From an uncultured Bacteroidota bacterium (GTDB lineage: Bacteria; Bacteroidota; Bacteroidia; Chitinophagales; Chitinophagaceae): a stretch of DNA of 36,813 bases. Shown here one piece after another: positions 16,550-24,843 of the stretch. The notes beneath the pieces are model-generated. The model worked only from the letters and a program-made list of their open reading frames with translations. It was not told the DNA's origin and did not search any database. The position numbers were made by a program, and so were the translations under genes. Location: assembly GCA_937928385.1 (NCBI GenBank), contig CALEZD010000060.1:1-36813 (forward strand), written 5' to 3'. The stretch's first letter is position 1, and each line of letters starts with the position of its first letter.

Positions 16550-18784
16550 TTACCACTTCATTGTCACGCCCAACAGGAAGTTGAAGCCTGCCTGAGGATA
16601 GAAATAGTTGAATGTGTTTAATGCACCACCTGATACATAGCTGAATGTATAACCATTGCTCACATATTGCCTGTTCAATATATTGTTCAGCATCAGGTTG
16701 AAACCCAGCTCCCGGAAAGGCTTGGTCTTGATAGAATAGCGGATACGGGCATCTACCAGGTTGTACGGATCAATGCTGCGGTCCTCGTTACTGGTATTAT
16801 CTAAATACTGCCTGTCCACATATTTGGTCAGCAGGTCTATTTCAAACACCTGCCCTTTGCTCATATACCTGAACGGGCTGAGCGTAACACCACCCGCTCC
16901 TATAAAGTCGGGCGAAAAGGCGATATCCGTAGTGCCGTGGTTCACTACATCCTGTATGCCCCAGGCATTGTCATAATTATCTATATACTCTGTGAAGTTC
17001 AGAATCTTGTTCTGCGAATAAGTACCATTGGCAAACAGCTTCAGCCAATGGTTAGGAACGTAAGCAGCCTGCAACTCAATACCTGTACGATAGCTGTTGG
17101 GTACGTTGGTACGGGTGTAAGCACCAACATCATTGATTTCGCCGGTGAGCACTAATTGGTTGTTGTAACGCATGTAGTAGAAGTTTGCGTTAAGTTGCCA
17201 TTTTTGTACCGTCCTGTCATATCCTACTTCTACATCGTAGAGTTGCTCATGCAGTGGCTGGTCAACGGGCGAAGCTTCAAAATCATTCCTGTTAGGCTCT
17301 TTATTGGCTACGGCTACAGATGCATATAGCTTTTCAATTTTGCTGCCATTCCTGGCTATGAAGTAAGTAAGACCCGCCTTGGGGTTGATGAAATTATATA
17401 CCGGCATGGTATGTACACCGGGGTTGTCGCGGAAGCCGTAGATATTATACGCCACATTGCGGTATTGCAGGTCGCCAAAGAGCATCAATTTTTCACCCGC
17501 GTATTGTTGCAGCTTCAGGTACAGGTTCAGGTCATTTTTTTGTGCGTCCAGGTCGTACCAACGATAGTTGTCAGGCACACCGCCGTTCATTGCCCAAAGT
17601 ACATCGCCGTAATGTTCACCTGTATATTGGTTCCATCCACCACCGAAAGTTAGCTGTGTTTTGTTTTTATGATATATCAATGAGAACACAGAACCGTAGT
17701 AATAGTTATCTAACCACAACTGGCGGATTAAGTCAGTTTCGGTTAAGGTATCCGTGCCTTGTATATTGTCGGGCAATCCGTAATTACTATATGCCTGCCC
17801 AAGTTTATATTCTTCGTAATAACCACGCCCGCGTGTCATGAACAAGGCCGCATGTCCTGTAATGTATTTAGAGAATTTATGATCAACAAAGAACTGGTAG
17901 TAATCCTGCTGGTAATTGTCTGTCTGGTTGTCGTAATAGCTGCCATCGGCCCTCATACCCAGCTCGTTGTAGGTACGGTTGGTAGCCAATGAGTCTTCCG
18001 GCACACCGTTCCAGGACTGTTTTGTTTTCTCCTTGCCTGTCATCAGCACAAAGCGCAGTTGCGTTTTTTCGCTTGCCTGCCATCCTGCTATAAACTGCAT
18101 GGATTTCAAATCAGAATTAGAACGGTCGATATAACCACGCGAGTTGATTTGCGAAAGCCGCAAGTCAAACTGAAAACCGTTTTTCAGCAAGCCTGTACCT
18201 GCTTTCAAGGTATGCCTCCAGGTATCAAAAGAACCGTAGCTGTTGGTCATTTCAACACCGGCTTTTTTCATCTGCTCCATATTGCTGATGCTCATGGTAG
18301 CGCCGAAAGCACCCGCACCGTTGGTAGAAGTACCCACACCCCGCTGCAACTGTATAGAACTGGTAGATGAAGCCAGGTCGCCGAAGTTGACGAAGAACGT
18401 CCCCTGCGATTCTCCATCGTTTACCGGAATACCGTTTAGTGTGACGTTGATGCGTGTACCATCTGTACCGCGCACCCTGATACCCGTGTAACCAACTCCG
18501 GCACCGGCGTCAGATGTTACTACGGCCGATGGTGTGTATTGTAACAGGTAAGGCATATCCTGCCCCAGGTTAGCTTTTTCTATGTCTTGTTTGTTCAGCT
18601 CGGTTTTAGCAAAAGGAGCGTCTGAACCTGCACGCAGCGAGCGTATCTCTACGGGTTGTAAATACTGCGGTTGCAGCAAACTGCGCTGTGCAGCTTCTGT
18701 TGAGTCTGATTGTGCATGGGCGCTTATTGTTGCCCCCAAAGCAGTCCCGATAGCTATCGGAATGATGAGTAATTGTTTTTTCAT
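16550..18784 (-). CDS. TonB-dependent receptor, probably for thiamin
   Basis: 744-residue outer-membrane TonB-dependent receptor. Signal peptide 1-24 (ending SAHAQ), plug domain about 50-170 (with IRVRGTDGTRINVTLNGIPVNDGES), and a 22-strand barrel ending in an aromatic strand (FNFLLGVTMKW). It lacks the N-terminal carboxypeptidase-like domain of polysaccharide-type SusC receptors. The substrate call rests on the leader: a complete TPP riboswitch lies upstream, and THI-element-controlled outer-membrane receptors of Bacteroidota have been proposed as thiamin or thiamin-precursor importers. No inner-membrane partner such as pnuT is nearby; the gene is monocistronic with its own promoter and terminator. 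Confidence 0.88.
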   Translation of the reverse strand: MKKQLLIIPIAIGTALGATISAHAQSDSTEAAQRSLLQPQYLQPVEIRSLRAGSDAPFAKTELNKQDIEKANLGQDMPYLLQYTPSAVVTSDAGAGVGYTGIRVRGTDGTRINVTLNGIPVNDGESQGTFFVNFGDLASSTSSIQLQRGVGTSTNGAGAFGATMSISNMEQMKKAGVEMTNSYGSFDTWRHTLKAGTGLLKNGFQFDLRLSQINSRGYIDRSNSDLKSMQFIAGWQASEKTQLRFVLMTGKEKTKQSWNGVPEDSLATNRTYNELGMRADGSYYDNQTDNYQQDYYQFFVDHKFSKYITGHAALFMTRGRGYYEEYKLGQAYSNYGLPDNIQGTDTLTETDLIRQLWLDNYYYGSVFSLIYHKNKTQLTFGGGWNQYTGEHYGDVLWAMNGGVPDNYRWYDLDAQKNDLNLYLKLQQYAGEKLMLFGDLQYRNVAYNIYGFRDNPGVHTMPVYNFINPKAGLTYFIARNGSKIEKLYASVAVANKEPNRNDFEASPVDQPLHEQLYDVEVGYDRTVQKWQLNANFYYMRYNNQLVLTGEINDVGAYTRTNVPNSYRTGIELQAAYVPNHWLKLFANGTYSQNKILNFTEYIDNYDNAWGIQDVVNHGTTDIAFSPDFIGAGGVTLSPFRYMSKGQVFEIDLLTKYVDRQYLDNTSNEDRSIDPYNLVDARIRYSIKTKPFRELGFNLMLNNILNRQYVSNGYTFSYVSGGALNTFNYFYPQAGFNFLLGVTMKW

Positions 18785-18785
18785 T

Positions 18786-18825
18786 GCATGGCATTTATTC
18801 TGTTAACGAATGTGGGGCGCCATGC
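18786..18825 (-). promoter_or_regulatory. Hairpin abutting the start codon of the thiamin receptor gene
   Basis: A perfect 7-bp inverted repeat GCATGGC/GCCATGC (plus-strand arms 18786-18792 and 18819-18825, 26-nt loop) ends one base before the ATG (18784-18782). In the mRNA it would hide the initiation region, so it is a candidate expression platform for the riboswitch. A second hairpin (ATAAACG/CGTTTAT) lies at about 18863-18886. Confidence 0.45.
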
Positions 18826-18916
18826 TTTTTGTTTTGGCTTCTGACGGTTGTACCAAATACCCATAAACGAAGGCCTTAACGTTTATTAAGCACTTGGGTG
18901 TCCGACAGAATACGCT

Positions 18917-19012
18917 GCTGAATTTTATATTTCCCTAACCGGCATTACCCGGTCCAGGTTCAGCGGGTATGATCTCAGCCTGTTATTATAAGGCACCCCG
19001 ATAAATCTCAGC
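18917..19012 (-). ncRNA. TPP riboswitch (THI element)
   Basis: Read on the minus strand, the classic conserved blocks appear in order: CGGGGTGCC, GGCTGAGATCATACCCG, CTGAACCTG, GACCGGGTAATGCCGGTTAGGGAA. The closing P1 helix can extend to 12 positions with 11 paired, including G-U (19001-19012 with 18917-18928). It binds thiamin pyrophosphate and should lower expression of the downstream TonB receptor when TPP is high. No terminator with a T-run follows before the gene, so control is more likely translational than by termination (inference). Confidence 0.93.
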
Positions 19013-19013
19013 G

Positions 19014-19044
19014 CAAAGGTAGGTAATGGATATATGCATCACAA
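19014..19044 (-). promoter_or_regulatory. Promoter of the TPP riboswitch transcript
   Basis: Minus-strand -7 box TACCTTTG (19014-19021) and -33 TTG (19042-19044) with a 20-bp spacer fit the Bacteroidota sigma-A consensus. The expected start point falls at the 5' edge of the aptamer's P1 helix. Confidence 0.75.
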
Positions 19045-19117
19045 GTTTTCTATACATTATAAAATATCTCATAAAAGGTAGATAAATACCGTACCTTATA
19101 GATCTAAAACAACAGGC

Positions 19118-21070
19118 ATGCGACTAATTACGTTTTTTTTGATTTTTCTATTTGGCGCAGGTAGTCCCTGTTATTGCCAGGTATATTTTACTGAGGACTT
19201 TGAAACTGTAACTATTCCGGCGTTGCCATTGGGGTGGACAACGACCACCACCGGAACTACAGGATGGAAATCACATACAGGCCCCACAGCTTTTACGAAC
19301 AGCTGGGCGATTCCCGCACACAGTCAATATGCTGTTGTTGACGATTGGAATAATCCAAACGATATTAATAATCCCGGCAGGATAAGCACTCGTTCCATCA
19401 ACCTCAGTACGGCCACAAAACCTTATCTGTATTTTGAATACTACTATACACAGGCATCGTATATGGGTGGTAGCGAATCATGTATTATAGAAGTATCTAC
19501 CAATGGCGGAGCATTTTATACCTTTTTTGCTTTTCTTCCGGGTAATTTCGCGGGCGGATGGCACCCGATTTATTTAGATGCTTCCGCTTATGCCGGTCAG
19601 TCGAATGTTCAATTTGCCATTTCATACATGGATGGCAATGATACATTGATGGGTGCTGCTATTGATAATATAAAAGTGTTTGAACCACCTGCCGATGACA
19701 TTGAACTGAAAAATACAAATCCGGTACCGGGCGGCCTAACGGCATATGGTATCGCTAATGCCAGTATCATCCTGGGCGGTACAATATTTAACTCCGGCTT
19801 AAGTACAATCACTTCATTTGCTTTAAAATACCAGGAAGGTACCGGCCCCGTAGTAACTGATAATATCACAGGACTCAACGTAGCCCCTTTTACCAGTGCT
19901 TCTTTTTCTGCTACTACCCCATTCAGTCTTCCGGCTACATTGGGTGATTACAATATAAAACTTTGGGCCGAGCTACCGGGAGATTCGAATCCGTTGAATG
20001 ACAGTGGCTCTACTACATTGACTACTGTACCGTATATGCCCGCAAAGAGGATATTGGCCGAAGAAGGTACCGGTACATGGTGCGGCTGGTGCCCGAGAGG
20101 AGCTGTATATATGGATTCAATTGCAAAGAATTCTTATAACAGCAGTTTTAGCCTGGTGGCTGTGCATAATGCTGATACCATGACGGTGCCTGCGTACGAT
20201 ACGAAATTAGATTCATTAATAGGTGGCTACCCAAGTGTTGCCATTGACCGCAGACAGGTGATAGATCCGAACAAGCTGATTAATATCTACAACGAGCAAA
20301 AAGACTATTTTGGTTATGCTGACATTACGCTTAGCAATGTTTTACCGATAGCGTATCCTGTTTATAAACTTATGGTAAATGTAAAACCGGTAATAGATCT
20401 GCCCGGAGATTACCGTCTTGCTCTGGCAATTACCGAAAATGGCGTGAAAGGCACCGGCCCTGCTTGGGAGCAGGAAAACTACTATAGCTACCAGATGGGT
20501 AATATCCCATTTACCGGGGCAGGCTTAGACTGGCAGGCTGAACCCAGAAAAGTACCCGCATCGAAGATGGTTTATGATCATGTTGCCCGGGGGATTTTTC
20601 CTGATGCTAACGGAGCTGCGGGCTGTTTGCCACTATCAATGACCGCAGGAAATACCTATTCTTATACTTTCAACGTAGCCTTGAACTTCATGTTGTTCCC
20701 GTATCAGCAGGATATTCATGCTGTCGTGATGCTGATAAGGAACGCTGATGGACATGTACTGAACAGTAACCATATTGCGCTTCCTGTGGGGATATCAGAC
20801 ATCGACGCTGGTATTCAGGATTTCAGGGTATTCCCTAATCCTGCCAGCAACCATGCTTACATAAACTTCTCATTAGAGAAGAGTGTGAATGTAAAAGTTA
20901 TTATTACAGATGCTATAGGCCGTACCATCAGTGTGACAGAAAATAAAGGAATGGGAAGTGGTAAGCACAGGCTAATTATAGACGTATCGCGCTTTGTAAG
21001 CGGTGTGTACAATGTTACCTTGCAAACGGACAATGGCAATATCTCTGGTCGCCTCTCTGTAATGAAGTAA
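19118..21070 (+). CDS. T9SS-exported Omp28/thioredoxin-like protein
   Basis: 650-residue secreted protein. Signal peptide about 1-20 (ending CYCQ). Residues about 24-190 resemble a jelly-roll adhesion or choice-of-anchor domain (YFTEDFET...LPLGW). About 195-305 is a beta-sandwich segment. About 306-540 is an Omp28-like thioredoxin fold with CGWC (322-325) in GTGTWCGWCPRG. The last 80 or so residues (DFRVFPNPASNHAYINF ... GVYNVTLQTDNG) are a type A T9SS sorting domain, which sends the protein across the outer membrane. A redox or adhesion role at the surface is inferred from this layout. Confidence 0.88.
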   Translation: MRLITFFLIFLFGAGSPCYCQVYFTEDFETVTIPALPLGWTTTTTGTTGWKSHTGPTAFTNSWAIPAHSQYAVVDDWNNPNDINNPGRISTRSINLSTATKPYLYFEYYYTQASYMGGSESCIIEVSTNGGAFYTFFAFLPGNFAGGWHPIYLDASAYAGQSNVQFAISYMDGNDTLMGAAIDNIKVFEPPADDIELKNTNPVPGGLTAYGIANASIILGGTIFNSGLSTITSFALKYQEGTGPVVTDNITGLNVAPFTSASFSATTPFSLPATLGDYNIKLWAELPGDSNPLNDSGSTTLTTVPYMPAKRILAEEGTGTWCGWCPRGAVYMDSIAKNSYNSSFSLVAVHNADTMTVPAYDTKLDSLIGGYPSVAIDRRQVIDPNKLINIYNEQKDYFGYADITLSNVLPIAYPVYKLMVNVKPVIDLPGDYRLALAITENGVKGTGPAWEQENYYSYQMGNIPFTGAGLDWQAEPRKVPASKMVYDHVARGIFPDANGAAGCLPLSMTAGNTYSYTFNVALNFMLFPYQQDIHAVVMLIRNADGHVLNSNHIALPVGISDIDAGIQDFRVFPNPASNHAYINFSLEKSVNVKVIITDAIGRTISVTENKGMGSGKHRLIIDVSRFVSGVYNVTLQTDNGNISGRLSVMK

Positions 21071-21090
21071 AAAACAATAATATAATATGT

Positions 21091-21120
21091 AAAAAGCCAC
21101 GGGTACTCCTGTGGCTTTTT
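21091..21120. terminator. Bidirectional terminator between convergent genes
   Basis: Perfect stem AAAAAGCCAC/GTGGCTTTTT (21091-21100, 21111-21120), 10-nt loop. It serves the T9SS gene ending at 21070 and overlaps the last bases of the convergent gene at 21119. Confidence 0.88.
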
Positions 21121-21448
21121 ACATCCCAAAATACTCAATCACACACTCCTTCAATAACAACTCCTGCAACAATATGCCCGCCTCCGGCGGTGCCTTTATA
21201 GCTTTGAAATGTGGCCAACCATCGCCATCGCGGCCGGTAAATTCGTAGTAGCCCTCTTTGGCCAGCAGGGTACATACGGCAACGTGCATCAGGTCCTGCT
21301 TCTGCTCTTTGGTAAACTTACCGGCCGGGTTTACGCCCACTTCATTAATGCCTATCAGGTACAATATACCTTCCAGGTCGGGCAATTTGCCAAACCTTTC
21401 CAGCATCAGGGTTTCCACATTCCTCCAGCGTTCTACTATGTTTTCCAT
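21119..21448 (-). CDS. Small conserved protein of unknown function
   Basis: 109-residue cytoplasmic protein beginning MENIVERWRNVETLMLERFG; no signal peptide or membrane helix. It is acidic and mainly helical, with a tail GRDGDGWPHFKAI. It looks like a conserved Bacteroidota hypothetical, but no function is recognised. The frame runs open further upstream to 21787, but that part is antisense to the MoxR gene and reads as low-quality protein; the ATG at 21448 follows a good -7 box by 11 bp. Confidence 0.75.
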   Translation of the reverse strand: MENIVERWRNVETLMLERFGKLPDLEGILYLIGINEVGVNPAGKFTKEQKQDLMHVAVCTLLAKEGYYEFTGRDGDGWPHFKAIKAPPEAGILLQELLLKECVIEYFGM

Positions 21449-21459
21449 AAATAAGGCTG

Positions 21460-21467
21460 CAAATCTA
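21460..21467 (-). promoter_or_regulatory. Promoter -7 box TAGATTTG
   Basis: Exact TAnnTTTG box on the minus strand, 11 bp upstream of the 109-residue gene. It implies a very short leader; no -33 TTG at the right distance. Confidence 0.45.
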
Positions 21468-21575
21468 CCTGAAATTTGGTTTAACGCAGTTTTAACAGCG
21501 GGAATATATACGCATTGATATTTTTGAAGGCTGAAACATTTTTTACATCTTACTGTTTCGTAAATTGTAGCTGTT

Positions 21576-22586
21576 ATGGAAATACCATCTTCAACATCTG
21601 TTGACATACGCGAACTGAACGAACGCATACACCAGGCCAGCGCTTTCATAGAGCTGCTGAACATGGAGCTGAATAAGACTGTAGTGGGCCAGAAGCACAT
21701 GGTAGAACGCCTGATGATAGGCCTGCTGGCCAACGGCCACGTACTGCTGGAAGGCGTACCGGGCCTGGCAAAAACGCTGGCTATCAAATCGCTGGCGGCG
21801 GCTATTCATGCCAAGTTTGCCCGTATACAGTTTACACCCGACCTGCTGCCTGCCGATGTGCTGGGTACGATGGTGTACAACCCGCAGGCGCATGAATTTG
21901 CAGTGCGCAAGGGGCCCATCTTCGCCAACTTTATATTGGCGGATGAGATCAACCGCGCCCCCGCCAAGGTACAGAGCGCCCTGCTGGAAGCTATGCAGGA
22001 ACGCCAGGTAACCATCGGCGACCATACCTACAAACTGGAAGAGCCTTTCCTGGTGCTGGCTACGCAGAACCCGATTGAGCAGGAAGGCACTTATGAACTG
22101 CCCGAAGCCCAGGTAGACCGTTTCATGCTGAAGATTGTCATTACTTACCCTAAGAAGGAGGAAGAACGCCATATCATCCGCTACAACCTGAACCCGGAGG
22201 GGATGCCCAAAATCAACCAGGTGGTAAGCCAGGATGATATACTGAAAGCCCGCCACTTAGTGCGCGAGGTGTATATGGATGAAAAAATTGAACAATACAT
22301 ACTGGATATAGTATTTGCTACACGTTTCCCCGATGAGTACAAGCTGAAAGGCCTCAAGCCGCTTATCAGCTATGGTGCGTCTCCACGTGCCAGCATCAAC
22401 CTGGCACTGGCAGCTAAAGCTTATGCATTCATCAAACGCCGCGGATACGTAATTCCTGAAGACGTACGCGCCGTTTGCCACGATGTAATGCGCCACCGCA
22501 TTGGTGTTACCTACGAAGCCGAGGCGGAAAACGTAACCAGCGAGCAGATATTGAATGAGATATTGAACGCCGTAGAAGTACCATAG
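21576..22586 (+). CDS. MoxR family AAA+ ATPase
   Basis: 336-residue MoxR-type AAA+ ATPase, a chaperone class that usually matures metal-containing or membrane complexes together with VWA and DUF58 proteins. Walker A GVPGLAKT (60-67), Walker B ILADEINRAP (120-129), sensor 1 ATQNP (162-166), the family motif YELPEAQVDRF (173-183), and a C-terminal lid with SYGASPRAS. The usual DUF58/VWA partners are not next to it: a strong terminator follows and the next gene is unrelated. The gene is visibly more GC-rich than its neighbours. Confidence 0.93.
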   Translation: MEIPSSTSVDIRELNERIHQASAFIELLNMELNKTVVGQKHMVERLMIGLLANGHVLLEGVPGLAKTLAIKSLAAAIHAKFARIQFTPDLLPADVLGTMVYNPQAHEFAVRKGPIFANFILADEINRAPAKVQSALLEAMQERQVTIGDHTYKLEEPFLVLATQNPIEQEGTYELPEAQVDRFMLKIVITYPKKEEERHIIRYNLNPEGMPKINQVVSQDDILKARHLVREVYMDEKIEQYILDIVFATRFPDEYKLKGLKPLISYGASPRASINLALAAKAYAFIKRRGYVIPEDVRAVCHDVMRHRIGVTYEAEAENVTSEQILNEILNAVEVP

Positions 22587-22614
22587 TGGAATTGACTTAA
22601 TATGATCTAATATT

Positions 22615-22647
22615 CAATCCCTGCGCACTTTGCAGGGATTGTTTTTT
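22615..22647 (+). terminator. Intrinsic terminator after moxR
   Basis: Perfect 10-bp stem CAATCCCTGC/GCAGGGATTG (22615-22624, 22632-22641) followed by T6 (22642-22647). Confidence 0.9.
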
Positions 22648-22683
22648 GTATTCCAAATTAACATTTCGGTTAGTTTATTGGCG

Positions 22684-22691
22684 TAACTTTG
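22684..22691 (+). promoter_or_regulatory. Promoter -7 box TAACTTTG
   Basis: Exact TAnnTTTG box, 31 bp before the ATG at 22723 and just after the moxR terminator. It supports the small ORF as a real, separately transcribed gene. Confidence 0.55.
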
Positions 22692-22722
22692 CAGCGCTCA
22701 AAAGCAAAGAATAAAAAAATAC

Positions 22723-23124
22723 ATGTTGTTCAGAAAACATACAGCGTTCAGGGTAGTTTGCTTATATGCAATGGTGACCGCTGTATGTGCAATCAGCCCT
22801 GCCTTATCGGCAAGGCGCCATAATTCGCAAAAAAGCGAACAACACCTTCAGAAGTTTGTGGGTACAGTGGATGATTACACTTCAGTCAAGACAGCAAAAA
22901 ATGTTTTGGCTACTGAGGGCGCTGTTATATATCGGCACAATGAAAGAGGTTTCTTTTCAAAACTACCTGCAAAAAATACACTGACAGGTCTTGCGGCAGT
23001 ATATAGCTATGCTGTTGCTGTCCCGGGTAATTTTATTCTTTCTTCAACCCACCTCATAAAAACGTACTCACGCTTATTGCGCCCCGAGTATTATTCTTTC
23101 CTGTTCAGGTACACACCTTTTTAG
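22723..23124 (+). CDS. Small secreted protein of unknown function
   Basis: 133 residues with a probable signal peptide (about 1-30: basic MLFRKH, hydrophobic core, PALSA). The mature part is basic and ends in aromatic residues (YYSFLFRYTPF). No family recognised. A consensus promoter box and a terminator just upstream suggest a stand-alone gene, perhaps lineage-specific. The main alternative is a non-coding frame; a smaller overlapping frame in +2 looks less protein-like. Confidence 0.55.
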   Translation: MLFRKHTAFRVVCLYAMVTAVCAISPALSARRHNSQKSEQHLQKFVGTVDDYTSVKTAKNVLATEGAVIYRHNERGFFSKLPAKNTLTGLAAVYSYAVAVPGNFILSSTHLIKTYSRLLRPEYYSFLFRYTPF

Positions 23125-23245
23125 TACTGCCTGTTTAGCTTTTTTAAACCACCCTTTACAGAAAGATAATTTCAGCATTTAAAAAATTAATGCCTGTTCA
23201 CGGTGTATACGGCAACAGTTATACAGGCATACAATACTTCTTATT

Positions 23246-23941
23246 ATGATTGAATTTTTGCAGAACCTCACCAACCCCGATTGGATAATGGCACATGGAG
23301 GATTGTATATAGTGCTCTTCATCGTTTTTGCGGAAACCGGGCTGTTTGTCGGTTTCTTTTTACCCGGCGATTCGCTGCTGTTTATTACAGGCATTATCAT
23401 CGCTAATACAGCCCTGCCGGGGCTTGGCTCTCTCATGAGCCTTATTTATTGGCTGTTACTTATATCTGCGGCAGGTATAGCGGGCAATTTTATTGGCTAC
23501 TGGTTTGGCAGAACATCGGGCGATATGCTGATGAAAAGAAAAGACAGTTGGTTGTTTAAGAAGAAACACCTTTTGCAGGCAAAGGAGTTTTATATGAAAA
23601 GGGGTGGTACTGCCATTGTACTGGCACGTTTCCTGCCTATAGTCCGGACATTTGCGCCCATAGTAGCGGGTATGGTACGCATGGACTTCCGTAAATTTTC
23701 ATTGTATAACGTAACCGGGTCATTTGCATGGGTAGTGAGCCTGGTAACTGCGGGCTACCTGCTCGGTGAAAACCTGTGGGTGAAAGACAACCTCGAAAAG
23801 ATTATATTGGCAATAATAATCATACCGCTGCTGCCGGTGCTGGTTAAACTGGTTTTCGGCAAGAAGCCGAAAGTACAGGTGCTGCCTGTGGTGGATGTCA
23901 ATAATGAACAAGTGAAAAAGCAACGTGACATTGAAAAATAA
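23246..23941 (+). CDS. DedA family membrane protein
   Basis: 231-residue DedA/SNARE-associated (VTT) protein. DedA proteins act in the inner membrane in lipid-carrier or phospholipid flipping and envelope homeostasis. Visible: the re-entrant motif ETGLFVGFFLPGDSLLF (30-46) and the Arg motif ARFLPIVRTFAPIVAG (127-142), both with family charged residues. Four to five hydrophobic segments; a charged C-terminal tail. It is 24 bp upstream of terC and probably co-transcribed. Confidence 0.92.
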   Translation: MIEFLQNLTNPDWIMAHGGLYIVLFIVFAETGLFVGFFLPGDSLLFITGIIIANTALPGLGSLMSLIYWLLLISAAGIAGNFIGYWFGRTSGDMLMKRKDSWLFKKKHLLQAKEFYMKRGGTAIVLARFLPIVRTFAPIVAGMVRMDFRKFSLYNVTGSFAWVVSLVTAGYLLGENLWVKDNLEKIILAIIIIPLLPVLVKLVFGKKPKVQVLPVVDVNNEQVKKQRDIEK

Positions 23942-23965
23942 TTCAGTTATTCAAACAATAGTATT

Positions 23966-24754
23966 ATGGAATTCCTGATGCCTGATTTTACCGAGCCCGG
24001 TATATGGATAAGCCTGCTCACTTTATCTTTCCTCGAGATTATCCTGGGCATCGATAATATTATTTTTATCTCAATTGTTGCGGGAAAGCTGCCTGTGGCA
24101 CAGCAGCGCAAGGTGCGCAATATGGGCCTGCTGTTAGCTATGGTCTTCCGCATTATGCTGCTGTTGGGCATCAATTGGATAATAGGGCTTACCGACCCTG
24201 TAGTCACCTTACCCGCTATCAAAGGATTGTCAGATACAATTATACCTCTCAGCTATAAAGACATAATACTTATAGCAGGTGGGCTGTTCCTGATTGTAAA
24301 AAGCACACTTGAAATACATCATAAGCTGAGAATAGATGAAGCTCCTGAGAAAAAAATAACGCAGGGGCAGAAAGTAAATATTGGTTCTGTGCTAATACAA
24401 ATCATACTGATTGATGCAGTTTTCTCTTTCGACTCTATACTTACCGCCATCGGCCTGGTTGAAAGTGTGGTAATTATGATTATAGCTGTGATTGTTTCCA
24501 TTGGTGTCATGATGCTTTTTGCCGGGCCGGTTTCAAGAGTGGTGAACAAACACCCTACTTTGCAAATGCTGGCATTATCTTTCCTGGTAGTAATAGGTGT
24601 AGTGCTGATAGCAGGTGGTTTCCACCAGGAAGTAAGTAAGGGCATTATCTACACGAGCCTGGCATTCTCACTCACTGTAGAATTGCTGAACATCAGGCTG
24701 AGAAAGAAGGGAAAAAGTATTGTGTTGAATGATTCTGATAAGAAGCCGTTGTAA
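23966..24754 (+). CDS. TerC family membrane protein
   Basis: 262-residue TerC-type protein, about seven helices. Acidic membrane motifs typical of the family: LEIILGIDNIIFIS (23-36) and DAVFSFDSILTAIGL (about 150-164). TerC proteins are linked to metal (manganese or calcium) efflux and protein metalation; an old tellurium-resistance name does not imply that role here. No ter operon partners are present. The upstream dedA is likely in the same unit. Confidence 0.9.
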   Translation: MEFLMPDFTEPGIWISLLTLSFLEIILGIDNIIFISIVAGKLPVAQQRKVRNMGLLLAMVFRIMLLLGINWIIGLTDPVVTLPAIKGLSDTIIPLSYKDIILIAGGLFLIVKSTLEIHHKLRIDEAPEKKITQGQKVNIGSVLIQIILIDAVFSFDSILTAIGLVESVVIMIIAVIVSIGVMMLFAGPVSRVVNKHPTLQMLALSFLVVIGVVLIAGGFHQEVSKGIIYTSLAFSLTVELLNIRLRKKGKSIVLNDSDKKPL

Positions 24755-24843
24755 ATCAAGACTTTCGCCTTTTACAAAATAATTACATTTAGGACGTAGG
24801 GGTATTCATCGGGTGGTGTCGTTTATACGGCATATTCTGTACG

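Noticed and set aside
21449..21787. N-terminal extension of the small minus-strand protein
   Set aside because: It overlaps the MoxR gene antisense, reads as Ser/Met-rich shadow sequence, and a promoter box lies just before the internal ATG.
23966..24754. Tellurite resistance
   Set aside because: TerC homologues are widespread; none of the other ter genes is present, so resistance is not supported.
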